From Dyella flava (GTDB lineage: Bacteria > Pseudomonadota > Gammaproteobacteria > Xanthomonadales > Rhodanobacteraceae): 64,000 bases of DNA. The position numbers and the translations under genes were made by a program. The notes under the pieces are model-generated. The model saw only the letters and a program-made list of their open reading frames with translations. It did no database searches and was not told where the DNA came from. Positions 36,482-45,751 of this stretch are shown piece by piece (the stretch's first letter is position 1; the number at the start of each line of letters is the position of its first letter). The stretch lies in the NCBI RefSeq assembly GCF_016904955.1, contig NZ_JADIKE010000028.1, forward strand, positions 1 to 64,000, written 5' to 3'.

Positions 36482-38638
36482 GTGAGATTTGCATCCGTAC
36501 GTTCTGGCGGCCGCCGTGCTGCCAAGCTTGCCTTGACCCTTTTGGCAGCCAGCGTGGCATCGTCCTACGCCACGCACAGCCATGCAGCCGTTACGATCGG
36601 CCTGCTTTCAACGCCGCAAATTACCCAGGCGCCGAACAACAACGATCGCGTCACCATACCGGGCAATGTTTCGGCTTTTGCCACGGCCGCCAACGACCAT
36701 GGCCGCGTCGACGATTCGACGGCTATGAACAACATGCAGTTGCAGCTCAAGCGTCCAGCTGATCGTGAGCTGGCGTTGCAGGCCTTGATGCAGCAGCAGC
36801 TCACCAAGGGTTCGTCGAACTATCACAAGTGGTTGACCAACGCAGAGCTGGGTGAGCAGTACGGTCCATCCCAGATGGATATCGATGTCATTGCCGGTTG
36901 GCTGAAGTCCGAGGGTTTCGCGGTCAACAAGGTTTATCAGAATGGCATGACGATTGACTTCTCCGGCAACGCCGGACAGGTGCGCCAGGCGTTCGGCACC
37001 GAGATCCATCATCTCAACGTCAACGGCGAGGCGCATATCGGCAACATGAGTGAGCCGCAGATTCCGGCTGCGCTGGCCGGCGTGGTGGAGGGCGTGGTGT
37101 CACTGAATGACTTCCGCCCGCATGTGAACTACAAGCAGCATCTGGATTACACCTTCTCCGAAAGCGGATCCACCTACTACGCGGTGACGCCGGCTGATCT
37201 GGCGACAATCTATAACCTCAAGCCGCTATTCAGTGCGGGCATCAACGGTAGTGGTGAAACGATTGCGCTGATCGAAGACACCAATGTGTACTCGACCAGC
37301 GACATCACCACGTTCCGCTCCACGTTCGGCCTGCCCACTGCCAGCTTCAGCCAGGTTCATCCGGAAAGCTGCACCAACCCCGGCGATGTGGTCGGCAACG
37401 ATGGCGAGGCGGAGCTCGATGTGGAATATGCCGGTGCCGCAGCTCCGGGCGCCACGCTTGAACTGGTTTCCTGCGCCGATACCACCACCACCTTCGGTGG
37501 CCTGATCGCGATGGAGAACCTGCTTGAAGCGGGCCATGCGCCGACCGTTTGGAGTGTGAGCTACGGGGAGTGCGAAGCGGAAAACGGCGCGACCCAGAAT
37601 GCCGCATACAGTTCCACCTATGAAAGCGCCGCCGCCGAAGGCATTTCGGTGTTCGTCTCTGCGGGTGACGAAGGCGCCGCCAGCTGCGACGCTGACGAAA
37701 GCAATGCCACGCACGGTATCGGGGTAAGCGGTTTTGCGTCCACGCCCTACAACGTGGCCGTGGGCGGCACCGATTTTGGCGACACCTATGCCGGCACCAA
37801 CAGTACCTACTGGAGTTCGAGCAACAGTTCGACCTACGGTTCGGCGCTGTCTTACATCCCGGAAATTCCGTGGAACGATTCCTGCGCCAGCTCGCTGATC
37901 TCCTCCAAGGAGGGCTACAGCACGCCGTATGGCAAGAGCGGTTTCTGCAATAGCAGCGTGGGCAAGGAAGATTTCCTGACCACGGCTTCGGGTAGTGGCG
38001 GCCCAAGCGGTTGCGCCACAGGTTCGCCCAGTACCAGCGGTGTGGTGAGTGGCAGTTGCGCGGGGTGGTCCAAGCCTTCCTGGCAGTCCGGCCTGGTGGG
38101 GAATCCCAGCGATGGCGTGCGTGACATTCCCGACGTTTCGCTGTTCGCGGCGAACGGTGTGTTGGGCCACTACTACGTTTATTGCTATAGCAACACCAAG
38201 GGTGAAGGGGCAGCTTGTACGGGTGCGCCCAGTGGCTGGGCCGGCGCAGGTGGCACTTCGTTCGCTTCGCCGATCATGGCGGGCATCCAGGCGCTGGTGG
38301 ATCAGCACAACAGCTTTACCACCGGTGCAGGCAATCCGGCGCCGACCTATTACTCCATCGCCAAGACGGAGTACGGCTCGGCGGGTAGCGCCACCTGTAA
38401 TTCCAGCGACGGCGATACGGTGGGTAGCTCGTGCGTGTTCTACGACGTCACCCAGGGTGACATGGACGTGAACTGCACAGGCTCGCACAGCTGCTACAAG
38501 CCATCGGGTACGTATGGGGTGTTGTCGACCTCTACCTCAGCCTACGACAAGGCCTATGGCACGGGCACGGGCTGGGATTTCGCCACCGGCATCGGTTCGG
38601 TGAATGCCTATAACCTGGTTTATGCCTCAGCCTGGTGA
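36482..38638 (+). CDS. Secreted sedolisin (S53) serine-carboxyl peptidase
   Basis: The 718-residue protein has a signal peptide (about 1-35), a pro-domain (about 50-215, containing SSNYHKWLTNAELGEQYGPS) and a subtilisin-like catalytic domain. The catalytic residues are visible: Glu309 and Asp313 in DGEAELDVEY, oxyanion Asp396 in SAGDEG, and Ser593 in GGTSFASPIMAG. Sedolisins are acid-active, self-processing proteases. The start is GTG at 36482 with GGGGAG eight bases upstream. A strong terminator follows. The catalytic domain is rich in Ser, Gly and paired Cys, fitting an extracellular enzyme. Confidence 0.92.
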   Translation: MRFASVRSGGRRAAKLALTLLAASVASSYATHSHAAVTIGLLSTPQITQAPNNNDRVTIPGNVSAFATAANDHGRVDDSTAMNNMQLQLKRPADRELALQALMQQQLTKGSSNYHKWLTNAELGEQYGPSQMDIDVIAGWLKSEGFAVNKVYQNGMTIDFSGNAGQVRQAFGTEIHHLNVNGEAHIGNMSEPQIPAALAGVVEGVVSLNDFRPHVNYKQHLDYTFSESGSTYYAVTPADLATIYNLKPLFSAGINGSGETIALIEDTNVYSTSDITTFRSTFGLPTASFSQVHPESCTNPGDVVGNDGEAELDVEYAGAAAPGATLELVSCADTTTTFGGLIAMENLLEAGHAPTVWSVSYGECEAENGATQNAAYSSTYESAAAEGISVFVSAGDEGAASCDADESNATHGIGVSGFASTPYNVAVGGTDFGDTYAGTNSTYWSSSNSSTYGSALSYIPEIPWNDSCASSLISSKEGYSTPYGKSGFCNSSVGKEDFLTTASGSGGPSGCATGSPSTSGVVSGSCAGWSKPSWQSGLVGNPSDGVRDIPDVSLFAANGVLGHYYVYCYSNTKGEGAACTGAPSGWAGAGGTSFASPIMAGIQALVDQHNSFTTGAGNPAPTYYSIAKTEYGSAGSATCNSSDGDTVGSSCVFYDVTQGDMDVNCTGSHSCYKPSGTYGVLSTSTSAYDKAYGTGTGWDFATGIGSVNAYNLVYASAW

Positions 38639-38661
38639 GTCGTTCACAGGTGTGAATATAG

Positions 38662-38690
38662 GCGCCCCCTGGTTTTCCAGGGGGCGCTTT
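38662..38690 (+). terminator. Intrinsic terminator of the sedolisin gene
   Basis: GCGCCCCCTGG, loop TTTT, CCAGGGGGCGC, then TTTGTTTTGG. The 11-bp perfect stem with a U-rich tail, 24 bp after the stop, is a classic rho-independent terminator. Confidence 0.9.
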
Positions 38691-38781
38691 GTTTTGGTTG
38701 CCGGGAATGAATGGCGAGACAATCGGCCAGGGCAGGCTCTCGAAAGCAGCACTGCCATGAATGCTGCCGCGTCAAGCGTGA

Positions 38782-40194
38782 TCAGGAGCGACCGTAGACG
38801 TCGTCGAAGCGGACGATATCGTCTTCGCCCAGGTAACTGCCGGATTGCACTTCGATCAGCTCCAGCGGAACCTTGCCCGGGTTGCTCAGACGATGGACGC
38901 TGCCCAGCGGGATATAGGTGCTCTGGTTTTCGGTCATCAGGAACACCTTGTCATCGCAGGTGACTTCGGCGGTACCGGAGACCACGATCCAGTGTTCGGC
39001 GCGATGATGATGTTTTTGCAGGCTCAGGCTGGCGCCGGGCTTCACCACAATGCGCTTCACCTGGAAGCGGCTACCCGCTTCGAGTGAGTCGTAGCTGCCC
39101 CACGGACGATGCACGACGCGATGGAAGGAGTGCTCGGTGCGGCCCGAGGCCTTCAACTGATCGACCACCTTTTTCACGTCCTGTGCGGCATCGCGGTGAG
39201 CCACCAGCGTGGCATCCGGCGTGCTGACGACGATCAGATCGTCCACGCCCACGGTGGCGATCATGTGGCGATCATGCGAACGCAGCAGCGAGTTGCGAGT
39301 ATTCACCGCCATGGTGTCGCCTTCGCGCTGGTTGCCTTGTTCGTCGTGCTTGCCCGATAGCCACAGCGCCGACCACGAGCCGATATCGCTCCACGCGCAG
39401 CTCACCGGGATCACGGCTGCGCGGGCGGTTTTCTCCATCACCGCATAGTCGATCGAGTTGTCAGGCACCTTGGCGAACGCCGCCCCATCCACGCGCACGA
39501 AGTCCAGATCGCCGTGGCCGGTGGCGTACGCGGCGCGTACCGCAGCAAGCATGTCGGGGGCGTGCTGACCCAGTTCTTCCAGATAGCGAGCGGCCTTGAA
39601 CAGGAACATGCCGGAGTTCCAGTCGTAACCGCCATCATCGAGATAGCCCTGAGCCGTGACCTGGTCCGGCTTCTCCACGAACTTCGCCACGCGGAAGGCG
39701 CTACCGCCGATCGATTCGGCCCGGCGGATATAGCCGAAGCCGGTTTCCGGGCGGTCCGGGCGAATGCCGAAGGTCACCAGCCAGCCATCGCGCGCGGCGG
39801 GGAGGGCTTGTTGCACGGCAGCGGTAAAGCTCTGGGTGTCACCGATCAGGTGATCGGCTGGCAGCACCAGCAGCAGGGCCTCTGCATCAAGTTCCAGTGC
39901 TTTCAGCGCCCCCAGCGCGATCGCCGGCGCAGTGTTGCGGGCTGCAGGCTCCAGCACGATCGTGGCACCTTGGACCCCTGCTTCGAGCAATTGGTCCGCC
40001 GCCAGGAAACGGTGGTCTTCGCTGGCAACCACAACCGGTGCGGCGACGTCCGGCAATAGGCGCGTGCGTGCCACCGTCTGCTGGAAAAGCGTGTCCTGGC
40101 CCGTCAGGGAGAGGAACTGTTTGGGCATGTTTCGGCGGGAAACCGGCCATAGACGCGTGCCGCTGCCGCCGCTAAGAATCAAAGGAATCAGCAT
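38782..40194 (-). CDS. xanB: Mannose-1-phosphate guanylyltransferase / mannose-6-phosphate isomerase
   Basis: The 470-residue bifunctional enzyme makes GDP-mannose and interconverts fructose-6-P and mannose-6-P. The nucleotidyltransferase motif LILSGGSGTRLWPVSR is at the N-terminus and FVEKPD lies near residue 170. The C-terminal cupin isomerase domain (about 340-470) shows RPWGSYDSLE and HHHRAEHW. It is the last gene of the rml operon, three bases after rmlD. In Xanthomonas xanA usually accompanies xanB; here it is absent and the convergent sedolisin follows. Confidence 0.94.
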   Translation of the reverse strand: MLIPLILSGGSGTRLWPVSRRNMPKQFLSLTGQDTLFQQTVARTRLLPDVAAPVVVASEDHRFLAADQLLEAGVQGATIVLEPAARNTAPAIALGALKALELDAEALLLVLPADHLIGDTQSFTAAVQQALPAARDGWLVTFGIRPDRPETGFGYIRRAESIGGSAFRVAKFVEKPDQVTAQGYLDDGGYDWNSGMFLFKAARYLEELGQHAPDMLAAVRAAYATGHGDLDFVRVDGAAFAKVPDNSIDYAVMEKTARAAVIPVSCAWSDIGSWSALWLSGKHDEQGNQREGDTMAVNTRNSLLRSHDRHMIATVGVDDLIVVSTPDATLVAHRDAAQDVKKVVDQLKASGRTEHSFHRVVHRPWGSYDSLEAGSRFQVKRIVVKPGASLSLQKHHHRAEHWIVVSGTAEVTCDDKVFLMTENQSTYIPLGSVHRLSNPGKVPLELIEVQSGSYLGEDDIVRFDDVYGRS

Positions 40195-40197
40195 GGT

Positions 40198-41133
40198 TCA
40201 ACCAGCCTGAAGGTGGAGCTTCTCGATAACGTGATGCAGGCCGTCCTGCCACTCCGGCAGAGCATAGCCGAAGCGCTGCTGGAAACTGGTGTTGTCCAGC
40301 ACGGACCAGCCCGGGCGCTTGGCCGGCGTAGGGAATTCCGCCGTGGTGATGGGAACAACCCGTGGCATGCGCTGAAGCAGACCTTTCGCATGCGCCGCCT
40401 GGAGCAGGGCGGTGGCGAAGCCGTGCCAGCTGGTATGTCCGCTAGCTACCAGATGATGCGTACCCTGCATGGCTTGGCGCTGCGCGGTATCTGCCTGCTG
40501 CCAGGCCTGGATGGCCGCCAGGGTGCCGCCTACGATCAGGTCGGTGCTGGTCGGTGCGCCGTGCTGGTCGGCCACGACGCGCAACTCCTCACGTTCCGCG
40601 CCCAGGCGCAACATGGTGCGCAGGAAATTGTGGCCATGCGCTGCATACACCCAGGCGGTGCGCAGCAGCAGATGATTTGCACCGCTGGCCGTCAGTGCTT
40701 TTTCACCTGCCAGCTTGCTTCGGCCATAGGCGCTGATGGGCGCGGTAGCGGCGTCTGTCCGATAAGGTGTCGATCCGCTGCCGTCGAACACATAGTCGGT
40801 GGAGTAATGCACGACCAACGCATCGTTGGCCGCGGCCCAACGGCTGATGACCCCGACTGCTTCTCCGTTGATGCGGGTGGCGAGATCTTCCTCTTGCTCG
40901 GCGCGATCGACCGCGGTGTAAGCGGCGCTATTCACTATGAGCTGCGGGCGTATCGTGTCCAACAGAGACGGCAGCGTGTCAGGTGCGGAGAGGTCGGCAA
41001 CCACCGCGACACCGCCATCCGTGCGCTTGCCATCCCGGCTGGCCGGCGTAACTTGACCGAGTCTTGCAAGTCCGCCGTGCTCAAGAAAGCTGCGGCCTAG
41101 CTGGCCGTTGGCGCCGAGCAGCAGGATGTTCAT
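40198..41133 (-). CDS. rmlD: dTDP-4-dehydrorhamnose reductase
   Basis: This 311-residue short-chain dehydrogenase starts [16 protein letters not shown], the RmlD NADPH-binding motif. The active-site YxxxK is in YGRSKLAGEKAL, and STDYVFDGSG is typical. It makes dTDP-L-rhamnose in the last pathway step. The ATG at 41133 overlaps the rmlC stop in ATGA; the in-frame extension to 41226 is rejected. Confidence 0.94.
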   Translation of the reverse strand: MNILLLGANGQLGRSFLEHGGLARLGQVTPASRDGKRTDGGVAVVADLSAPDTLPSLLDTIRPQLIVNSAAYTAVDRAEQEEDLATRINGEAVGVISRWAAANDALVVHYSTDYVFDGSGSTPYRTDAATAPISAYGRSKLAGEKALTASGANHLLLRTAWVYAAHGHNFLRTMLRLGAEREELRVVADQHGAPTSTDLIVGGTLAAIQAWQQADTAQRQAMQGTHHLVASGHTSWHGFATALLQAAHAKGLLQRMPRVVPITTAEFPTPAKRPGWSVLDNTSFQQRFGYALPEWQDGLHHVIEKLHLQAG

Positions 41134-41687
41134 GCGGTGAACACAGGGAGCCGGTCGGCGGATACATCCGCAAGCAACGGCGCTTTGAGATCTTTCTCGG
41201 AAAGCTGCGGGCCGCTGATCGGCCAATCGATGCCAAGACTTGCGTCATCCCAGCGGATGCTCGCGTCGGCTTTGGCGTCATAGAGCGCCGTGCACTGGTA
41301 AGTGAAGGTCGCGAAATCGGACAGCACACAGAAGCCGTGTGCAAAACCCTCGGGTATCCAGAAGTGCCGGTGATTGTCGGCAGTAAGCATGACACCGGCC
41401 CACTGGCCGAAGGTGGGAGATCCACGGCGGATATCTACCGCGACGTCATACACTTCACCTTCAAGCACGCTGACCAGCTTGCCCTGTGGATTGGGCCACT
41501 GGTAATGCAGTCCGCGCAATACGCCTTTGCTTGAGCGCGAAACGTTGCTCTGGACAAACGTTGCGCTAATGCCGGCAGCAACGTATTTCGCCTGGTTGTA
41601 GCTCTCGTAGAAAAATCCGCGTGCATCCCCGAACACTTGCGGCTCGATCACTACTACGCCGGGCAGTGTGGTCTGGATGATTTTCAT
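41130..41687 (-). CDS. rmlC: dTDP-4-dehydrorhamnose 3,5-epimerase
   Basis: The 185-residue cupin enzyme shows the RmlC features [20 protein letters not shown] and [12 protein letters not shown]. It epimerises dTDP-4-keto-6-deoxyglucose. ATGA overlaps join it to rmlA upstream and rmlD downstream. Confidence 0.95.
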   Translation of the reverse strand: MKIIQTTLPGVVVIEPQVFGDARGFFYESYNQAKYVAAGISATFVQSNVSRSSKGVLRGLHYQWPNPQGKLVSVLEGEVYDVAVDIRRGSPTFGQWAGVMLTADNHRHFWIPEGFAHGFCVLSDFATFTYQCTALYDAKADASIRWDDASLGIDWPISGPQLSEKDLKAPLLADVSADRLPVFTA

Positions 41688-42571
41688 TCTACGTGCCCTT
41701 GTTCAATCAGATGCTGCAGGTATTGCCCGTAGCCGGTCTTTGCAAGAGGGGCGGCCAGGCGCATGACTTGCTCTGCATCGATCCAGCCATGCGCGTAGGC
41801 AATTTCCTCCGGGCAGCACACCTTCAGGCCCTGACGGTTCTCGATCGTTTCGATGTAATTGCCGGCCTGCATCAGCGATTCGTGCGTGCCGGTATCAAGC
41901 CACGCGTAGCCACGGCCAAGCTGTTCAAGATGCAGCGAGCCGTCTTCGAGATAGCGCCGGTTGAGGTCGGTAATTTCCAGCTCGCCGCGAGGGGACGGTT
42001 TCAGGTCCGCCGCGTAGTCGCATACCCGTTGATCGTAGAAATAAAGGCCCGTCACGGCATAGTGAGACTTCGGCTTCGACGGTTTTTCTTCCAGGCCGAT
42101 CACGCGGCCGTTGGCGTCGAATTCCGCCACGCCATAGCGCTCGGGATCCCTTACCCAGTAGCCGAATACGGTAGCGCCGTGATCACGCGAGCTCGCGCGT
42201 TTCAGTCGTTCCGTCAGTCCGACGCCATAGAAGATGTTGTCACCAAGCACCAGGCAGCTTGGATCATTGCCAATGAAGTCGCGGCCGATCAGAAAGGCCT
42301 GGGCCAGGCCATCGGGTGAAGGCTGGACGGCATATTCGATGCGGATGCCCCACTGGGAGCCATCGCCCAGCAAGCGCTGGAACAGTGCTTGCTCATGCGG
42401 CGTGTTGATGATCAGGATTTCGCGGATGCCCGCGAGCATCAGGGTAGCCAGCGGGTAAAAAATCATGGGCTTGTCGTAGACGGGCAGCAATTGCTTGCTC
42501 ACCGCCTGCGTGATCGGGTACAGCCTTGTGCCGGAACCTCCGGCGAGAATGATGCCCTTGCGTGCGGTCAT
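41684..42571 (-). CDS. rmlA: Glucose-1-phosphate thymidylyltransferase
   Basis: The 295-residue enzyme begins [32 protein letters not shown], the RmlA nucleotide-binding signature. It makes dTDP-glucose from dTTP and glucose-1-phosphate, the committed step to dTDP-L-rhamnose. It overlaps rmlB and rmlC by four bases each. Confidence 0.96.
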   Translation of the reverse strand: MTARKGIILAGGSGTRLYPITQAVSKQLLPVYDKPMIFYPLATLMLAGIREILIINTPHEQALFQRLLGDGSQWGIRIEYAVQPSPDGLAQAFLIGRDFIGNDPSCLVLGDNIFYGVGLTERLKRASSRDHGATVFGYWVRDPERYGVAEFDANGRVIGLEEKPSKPKSHYAVTGLYFYDQRVCDYAADLKPSPRGELEITDLNRRYLEDGSLHLEQLGRGYAWLDTGTHESLMQAGNYIETIENRQGLKVCCPEEIAYAHGWIDAEQVMRLAAPLAKTGYGQYLQHLIEQGHVE

Positions 42572-43617
42572 GTGCCCAGGCGCTCCATCCGATAGCTACC
42601 GTCGAGTACGCGCTTCACCCATGCCTGATGGGAGAGATACCAATCTACAGTTTGCGTGATACCCGTTTCAAACGTTTGGGAAGGTTGCCAACCCAATTCA
42701 CGCTTCAGCTTGCTGGCGTCAATGGCGTAGCGCCGGTCGTGACCCGGCCGGTCCTTCACGTAGGTGATCAGCGACTCGCGCGGGCGTCCATCAGCCAACG
42801 GTTGGCGAGCGTCGAGCAGGGCGCAGATGGTCTTTACGACCGTGATGTTGGTTTGCTCGGCATTGCCGCCGACATTGTAGGTTTCACCCAGACGGCCCGC
42901 CTCGAGCACGCGGCGGATCGCCGAGCAATGATCCCCGACGAACAGCCAGTCGCGAATATTGAGGCCGTCGCCATAGACGGGCAGTGGTTCGCCTGCCAGC
43001 GCCTTCTGGATAATCAGTGGGATCAGCTTCTCGGGGAACTGATAAGGCCCGTAATTGTTCGAGCAATTGGTGGTAAGCGTCGGCAAGCCATAGGTGTGAT
43101 GAAAAGCGCGGACCAGGTGGTCTGACGCGGCCTTGGATGCGGAATAGGGCGAATTGGGCGCGTAAGCGGTGGTTTCGGTGAATTGGCCTGCTTCGCCCAG
43201 TGAGCCATACACCTCGTCGGTGGAAACGTGCAGGAAACGGAAGGCATCCTTTGCGCTGCCCTCCAACTCGCGCCAGTAATCGCGCGCCGTTTCGAGCAGG
43301 CCCAGTGTTCCCACGACATTGGTTTCGATGAAGGCGGCGGGGCCATCGATCGACCGGTCAACATGCGATTCAGCGGCGAAATTGACAATTGCCTGAGGCT
43401 CGTGCTCACGGAGCAGTTTTGCGACGAGGGCGCGGTCCCCTATGTCGCCCTGCACAAAAACATGTCGATGATTACCTTGCAAGGAAGCGAGGGTGTCGAG
43501 GTTCCCGGCGTAGGTGAGCTTGTCCAGGTTGATCACCTGCAGCCCATCCGCCACCGCTTGCAAGACAAAATTGGCCCCGATAAAGCCGGCTCCACCGGTA
43601 ACGAGCAAAGGTTTCAT
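42568..43617 (-). CDS. rmlB: dTDP-glucose 4,6-dehydratase
   Basis: The 349-residue extended short-chain dehydrogenase has the NAD motif [10 protein letters not shown], the STDEVYG segment and [12 protein letters not shown] (YxxxK). The ATG at 43617, with GGAG six bases upstream, is chosen over a TTG at 43629. It is the first gene of rmlBACD-xanB, and its promoter lies in the 190-bp gap shared with the divergent glycosyltransferase gene. Confidence 0.95.
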   Translation of the reverse strand: MKPLLVTGGAGFIGANFVLQAVADGLQVINLDKLTYAGNLDTLASLQGNHRHVFVQGDIGDRALVAKLLREHEPQAIVNFAAESHVDRSIDGPAAFIETNVVGTLGLLETARDYWRELEGSAKDAFRFLHVSTDEVYGSLGEAGQFTETTAYAPNSPYSASKAASDHLVRAFHHTYGLPTLTTNCSNNYGPYQFPEKLIPLIIQKALAGEPLPVYGDGLNIRDWLFVGDHCSAIRRVLEAGRLGETYNVGGNAEQTNITVVKTICALLDARQPLADGRPRESLITYVKDRPGHDRRYAIDASKLKRELGWQPSQTFETGITQTVDWYLSHQAWVKRVLDGSYRMERLGT

Positions 43618-43807
43618 GTATAACTCCAAATAGAACGATTATTCTGTCACAGAGCGGATCGACTTGGGCTGGGTGGCCCCAAGGGTGAGTGGGCCAGCTG
43701 TTCATGGTCGGAGTCGATAGGGGGCGTTCGCACCACAATGTTCATGCAGTCGGCTTCGCCACAGGAAAGCGGCGGTCGGTAGCAAATAAGAGCCGTGCGA
43801 GGTAAAA

Positions 43808-45196
43808 GTGTCGATTTATTTCCGGTGCACACCACGGTTTACGAAGTGGCGACTGATTACTGGCGTGCTCAATCACCGCTACTGGTCGATGCTTCGGTCC
43901 TGGATTCCCCTTTCCTGGCGGATTCGCGTTCGTGGGGCATTGGCGACCTCGGCGTATCGCGACTTCCGCTTCAACCGGGACCTGGGGTGGGGGGGCGAAT
44001 CAGTGCAGGTGGCTCACCCTTTCTCGCATCGTCTTGCGGCGCATGCGAAGGCCGAGGCGCAGGGTATTGATTTACACGGATTCCTGTCTCGCTGGCTGGG
44101 GCTTGGCGAATGCGCAAGACTTTATGCCCGGGCGCTATTGGAATCAGGATTCCCGGTATCGCTGCACGATGTGGATATTGATATCCCGCACGCGCGTCAT
44201 GACCGTACATTGGCGGGACATTTCCGGCTGGCTCCGGAGTACCGGCGCGACTTGATCTTTGTTAATCCCGATCACTGGGATGACGCCCTGGGCAGGCTCT
44301 ACGGAAGCGGGGGAGGGCGAGACCGCTACACCATCGGTTATTGGTTCTGGGAGCTGGAGCGTTTCCCCGACGCGTGGTTACCTGCGCTGGATAGCGTTGA
44401 TGAAATTATGGTCTCTTCGGAATTCGTCGAGCGTGCATTGCGTGGCGTTACTGACAAGCCGATTACGCGCGTGCCATTGCCGGTTGTTCTGGGCGAAGAT
44501 AGCGGATTGATGCGTCATCATTTCGGACTGGATGAACATAGCTACGTCTATTTTTGCTCCTTCGATTTCAATTCATCGATTGCCAGGAAGAATCCCTTTG
44601 CTGTGATCAAGGCTTTTTGCCTGGCCTTCCCGCGCGGGGATGAGAAGGTGAGTCTCCTCATCAAGTCGTTCAATGGTGATCGTGACATCGTCCTCCTGAT
44701 GCAACTGGCTGCCGCTGCGGCAGCCGATCACCGGATCATGTTGCGCGATGACATGCTGGAGCGGTCCGATCTGCAAGCCCTGCATCGCTGTGTGGATGTG
44801 CATGTCTCACTGCATAGATCCGAGGGTTTCGGACTGGGCATGGCGGAGGCGATGTGCATGGGGAAGCCCGTCGTTGCGACGTCTTATTCGGGCAACATGG
44901 AGTACATGACGCCGGACAACAGCTGCCTCGTGGATTTCGACATGGTTCCCGTGCGGGAAGGTGAATATCAGCATGGCAAGGGCCAGTATTGGGCAGAGCC
45001 AGATCCACTGCACGCAGCGCAGCACATGCGGAAGCTGTACGAGGATCGCGCCTTCGGTACGCGCATCGGGGTAAAGGCATTGGCTGATATGCAAAGACGT
45101 TTTTCGGCGGATGCTTGCATGGCTGTACTTGAGCAGCGATTGAATCAACTCGATGATGCGTGCCAGGCGCCGGTTATGGGTTCTCGAGTTGGTTAA
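43808..45196 (+). CDS. GT4-type glycosyltransferase
   Basis: The 462-residue GT-B-fold enzyme has the C-terminal donor-binding motif RSEGFGLGMAEAMCMGKPVV (E-x7-E). The N-terminal half includes LGLGECARLYARALLESGFPV and YTIGYWFWELERFPDAW, typical of GT4 enzymes in rhamnan and mannan clusters. The start is GTG at 43808 after AGG. It heads the plus-strand operon leading to gmd and rmd. Donor sugar is unknown; a rhamnose or mannose nucleotide is likely from context. Confidence 0.83.
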   Translation: MSIYFRCTPRFTKWRLITGVLNHRYWSMLRSWIPLSWRIRVRGALATSAYRDFRFNRDLGWGGESVQVAHPFSHRLAAHAKAEAQGIDLHGFLSRWLGLGECARLYARALLESGFPVSLHDVDIDIPHARHDRTLAGHFRLAPEYRRDLIFVNPDHWDDALGRLYGSGGGRDRYTIGYWFWELERFPDAWLPALDSVDEIMVSSEFVERALRGVTDKPITRVPLPVVLGEDSGLMRHHFGLDEHSYVYFCSFDFNSSIARKNPFAVIKAFCLAFPRGDEKVSLLIKSFNGDRDIVLLMQLAAAAAADHRIMLRDDMLERSDLQALHRCVDVHVSLHRSEGFGLGMAEAMCMGKPVVATSYSGNMEYMTPDNSCLVDFDMVPVREGEYQHGKGQYWAEPDPLHAAQHMRKLYEDRAFGTRIGVKALADMQRRFSADACMAVLEQRLNQLDDACQAPVMGSRVG

Positions 45197-45231
45197 TCCG
45201 TTGGTGCAAAGGCGCCAAACTGTTTGATGGA

Positions 45232-45681
45232 ATGACGATGATGGAAAATGGTGACCAACCTGCTGTGACGCCTCCCTCGGGTCCTTCCGAGATGAGTCAG
45301 CAAGATACTGTCCATTGGCGAGAGCTGGCTGCACGTAGGCTCGCGCTGCTTGTGACCGCCGAGCACGATGTCTCGACGTTGAGGGATCGTTTGGACATGC
45401 TGCAGTCCGAACAGCAATGGCTATTGCGGGAGCGAGACGGGCAATTGCTGCGCATCCGTAATCTCGAACGTGAATTGGCAACGCTTGTAACCAGTCGATC
45501 ATGGCGAGTGACGGCGCCTTTGAGGAGATCGGCACATCGGTGGACACATGTGAAGGCTACATTGCGGACTGTGCTCCGTTGGCTCGTCAAGCGGCCGGTT
45601 GTGAGGCCGGTCATTCGGCTGATCGCGCGCATGTTCCCCAGCTTGAGTCTGCGATGGCGTGCCCGATTGCATGCGCAATGA
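45232..45681 (+). CDS. Small coiled-coil protein of the glycosyltransferase operon
   Basis: This 149-residue protein has a long central helix with heptad pattern (about 25-80: WRELAARRLALLVTAEHDVSTLRDRLDMLQSE...). TSRSWRVTAPLRRSAHR follows, then a basic, hydrophobic C-terminal tail (LRWLVKRPVVRPVIRLIARMFPSL). The SRSWR-x-T-x-PLR motif also occurs at the ends of glycosyltransferases and in stand-alone proteins of polysaccharide clusters. It may be a membrane-attached length-control or scaffold helper, which is inference. The start may be 45232, 45238 or 45241. Confidence 0.7.
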   Translation: MTMMENGDQPAVTPPSGPSEMSQQDTVHWRELAARRLALLVTAEHDVSTLRDRLDMLQSEQQWLLRERDGQLLRIRNLERELATLVTSRSWRVTAPLRRSAHRWTHVKATLRTVLRWLVKRPVVRPVIRLIARMFPSLSLRWRARLHAQ

Positions 45682-45751
45682 TCCGCAATGCAGGGCATGC
45701 CAAATCGAGCTGCGCGCGATATGTGGTCATGCCAGTGACGAGATTGACTAG

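Noticed and set aside
36238..36762. A 174-codon frame overlapping the sedolisin start
   Set aside because: It overlaps the signal peptide and pro-domain coding region of a clear gene in another frame and has no domain signal.
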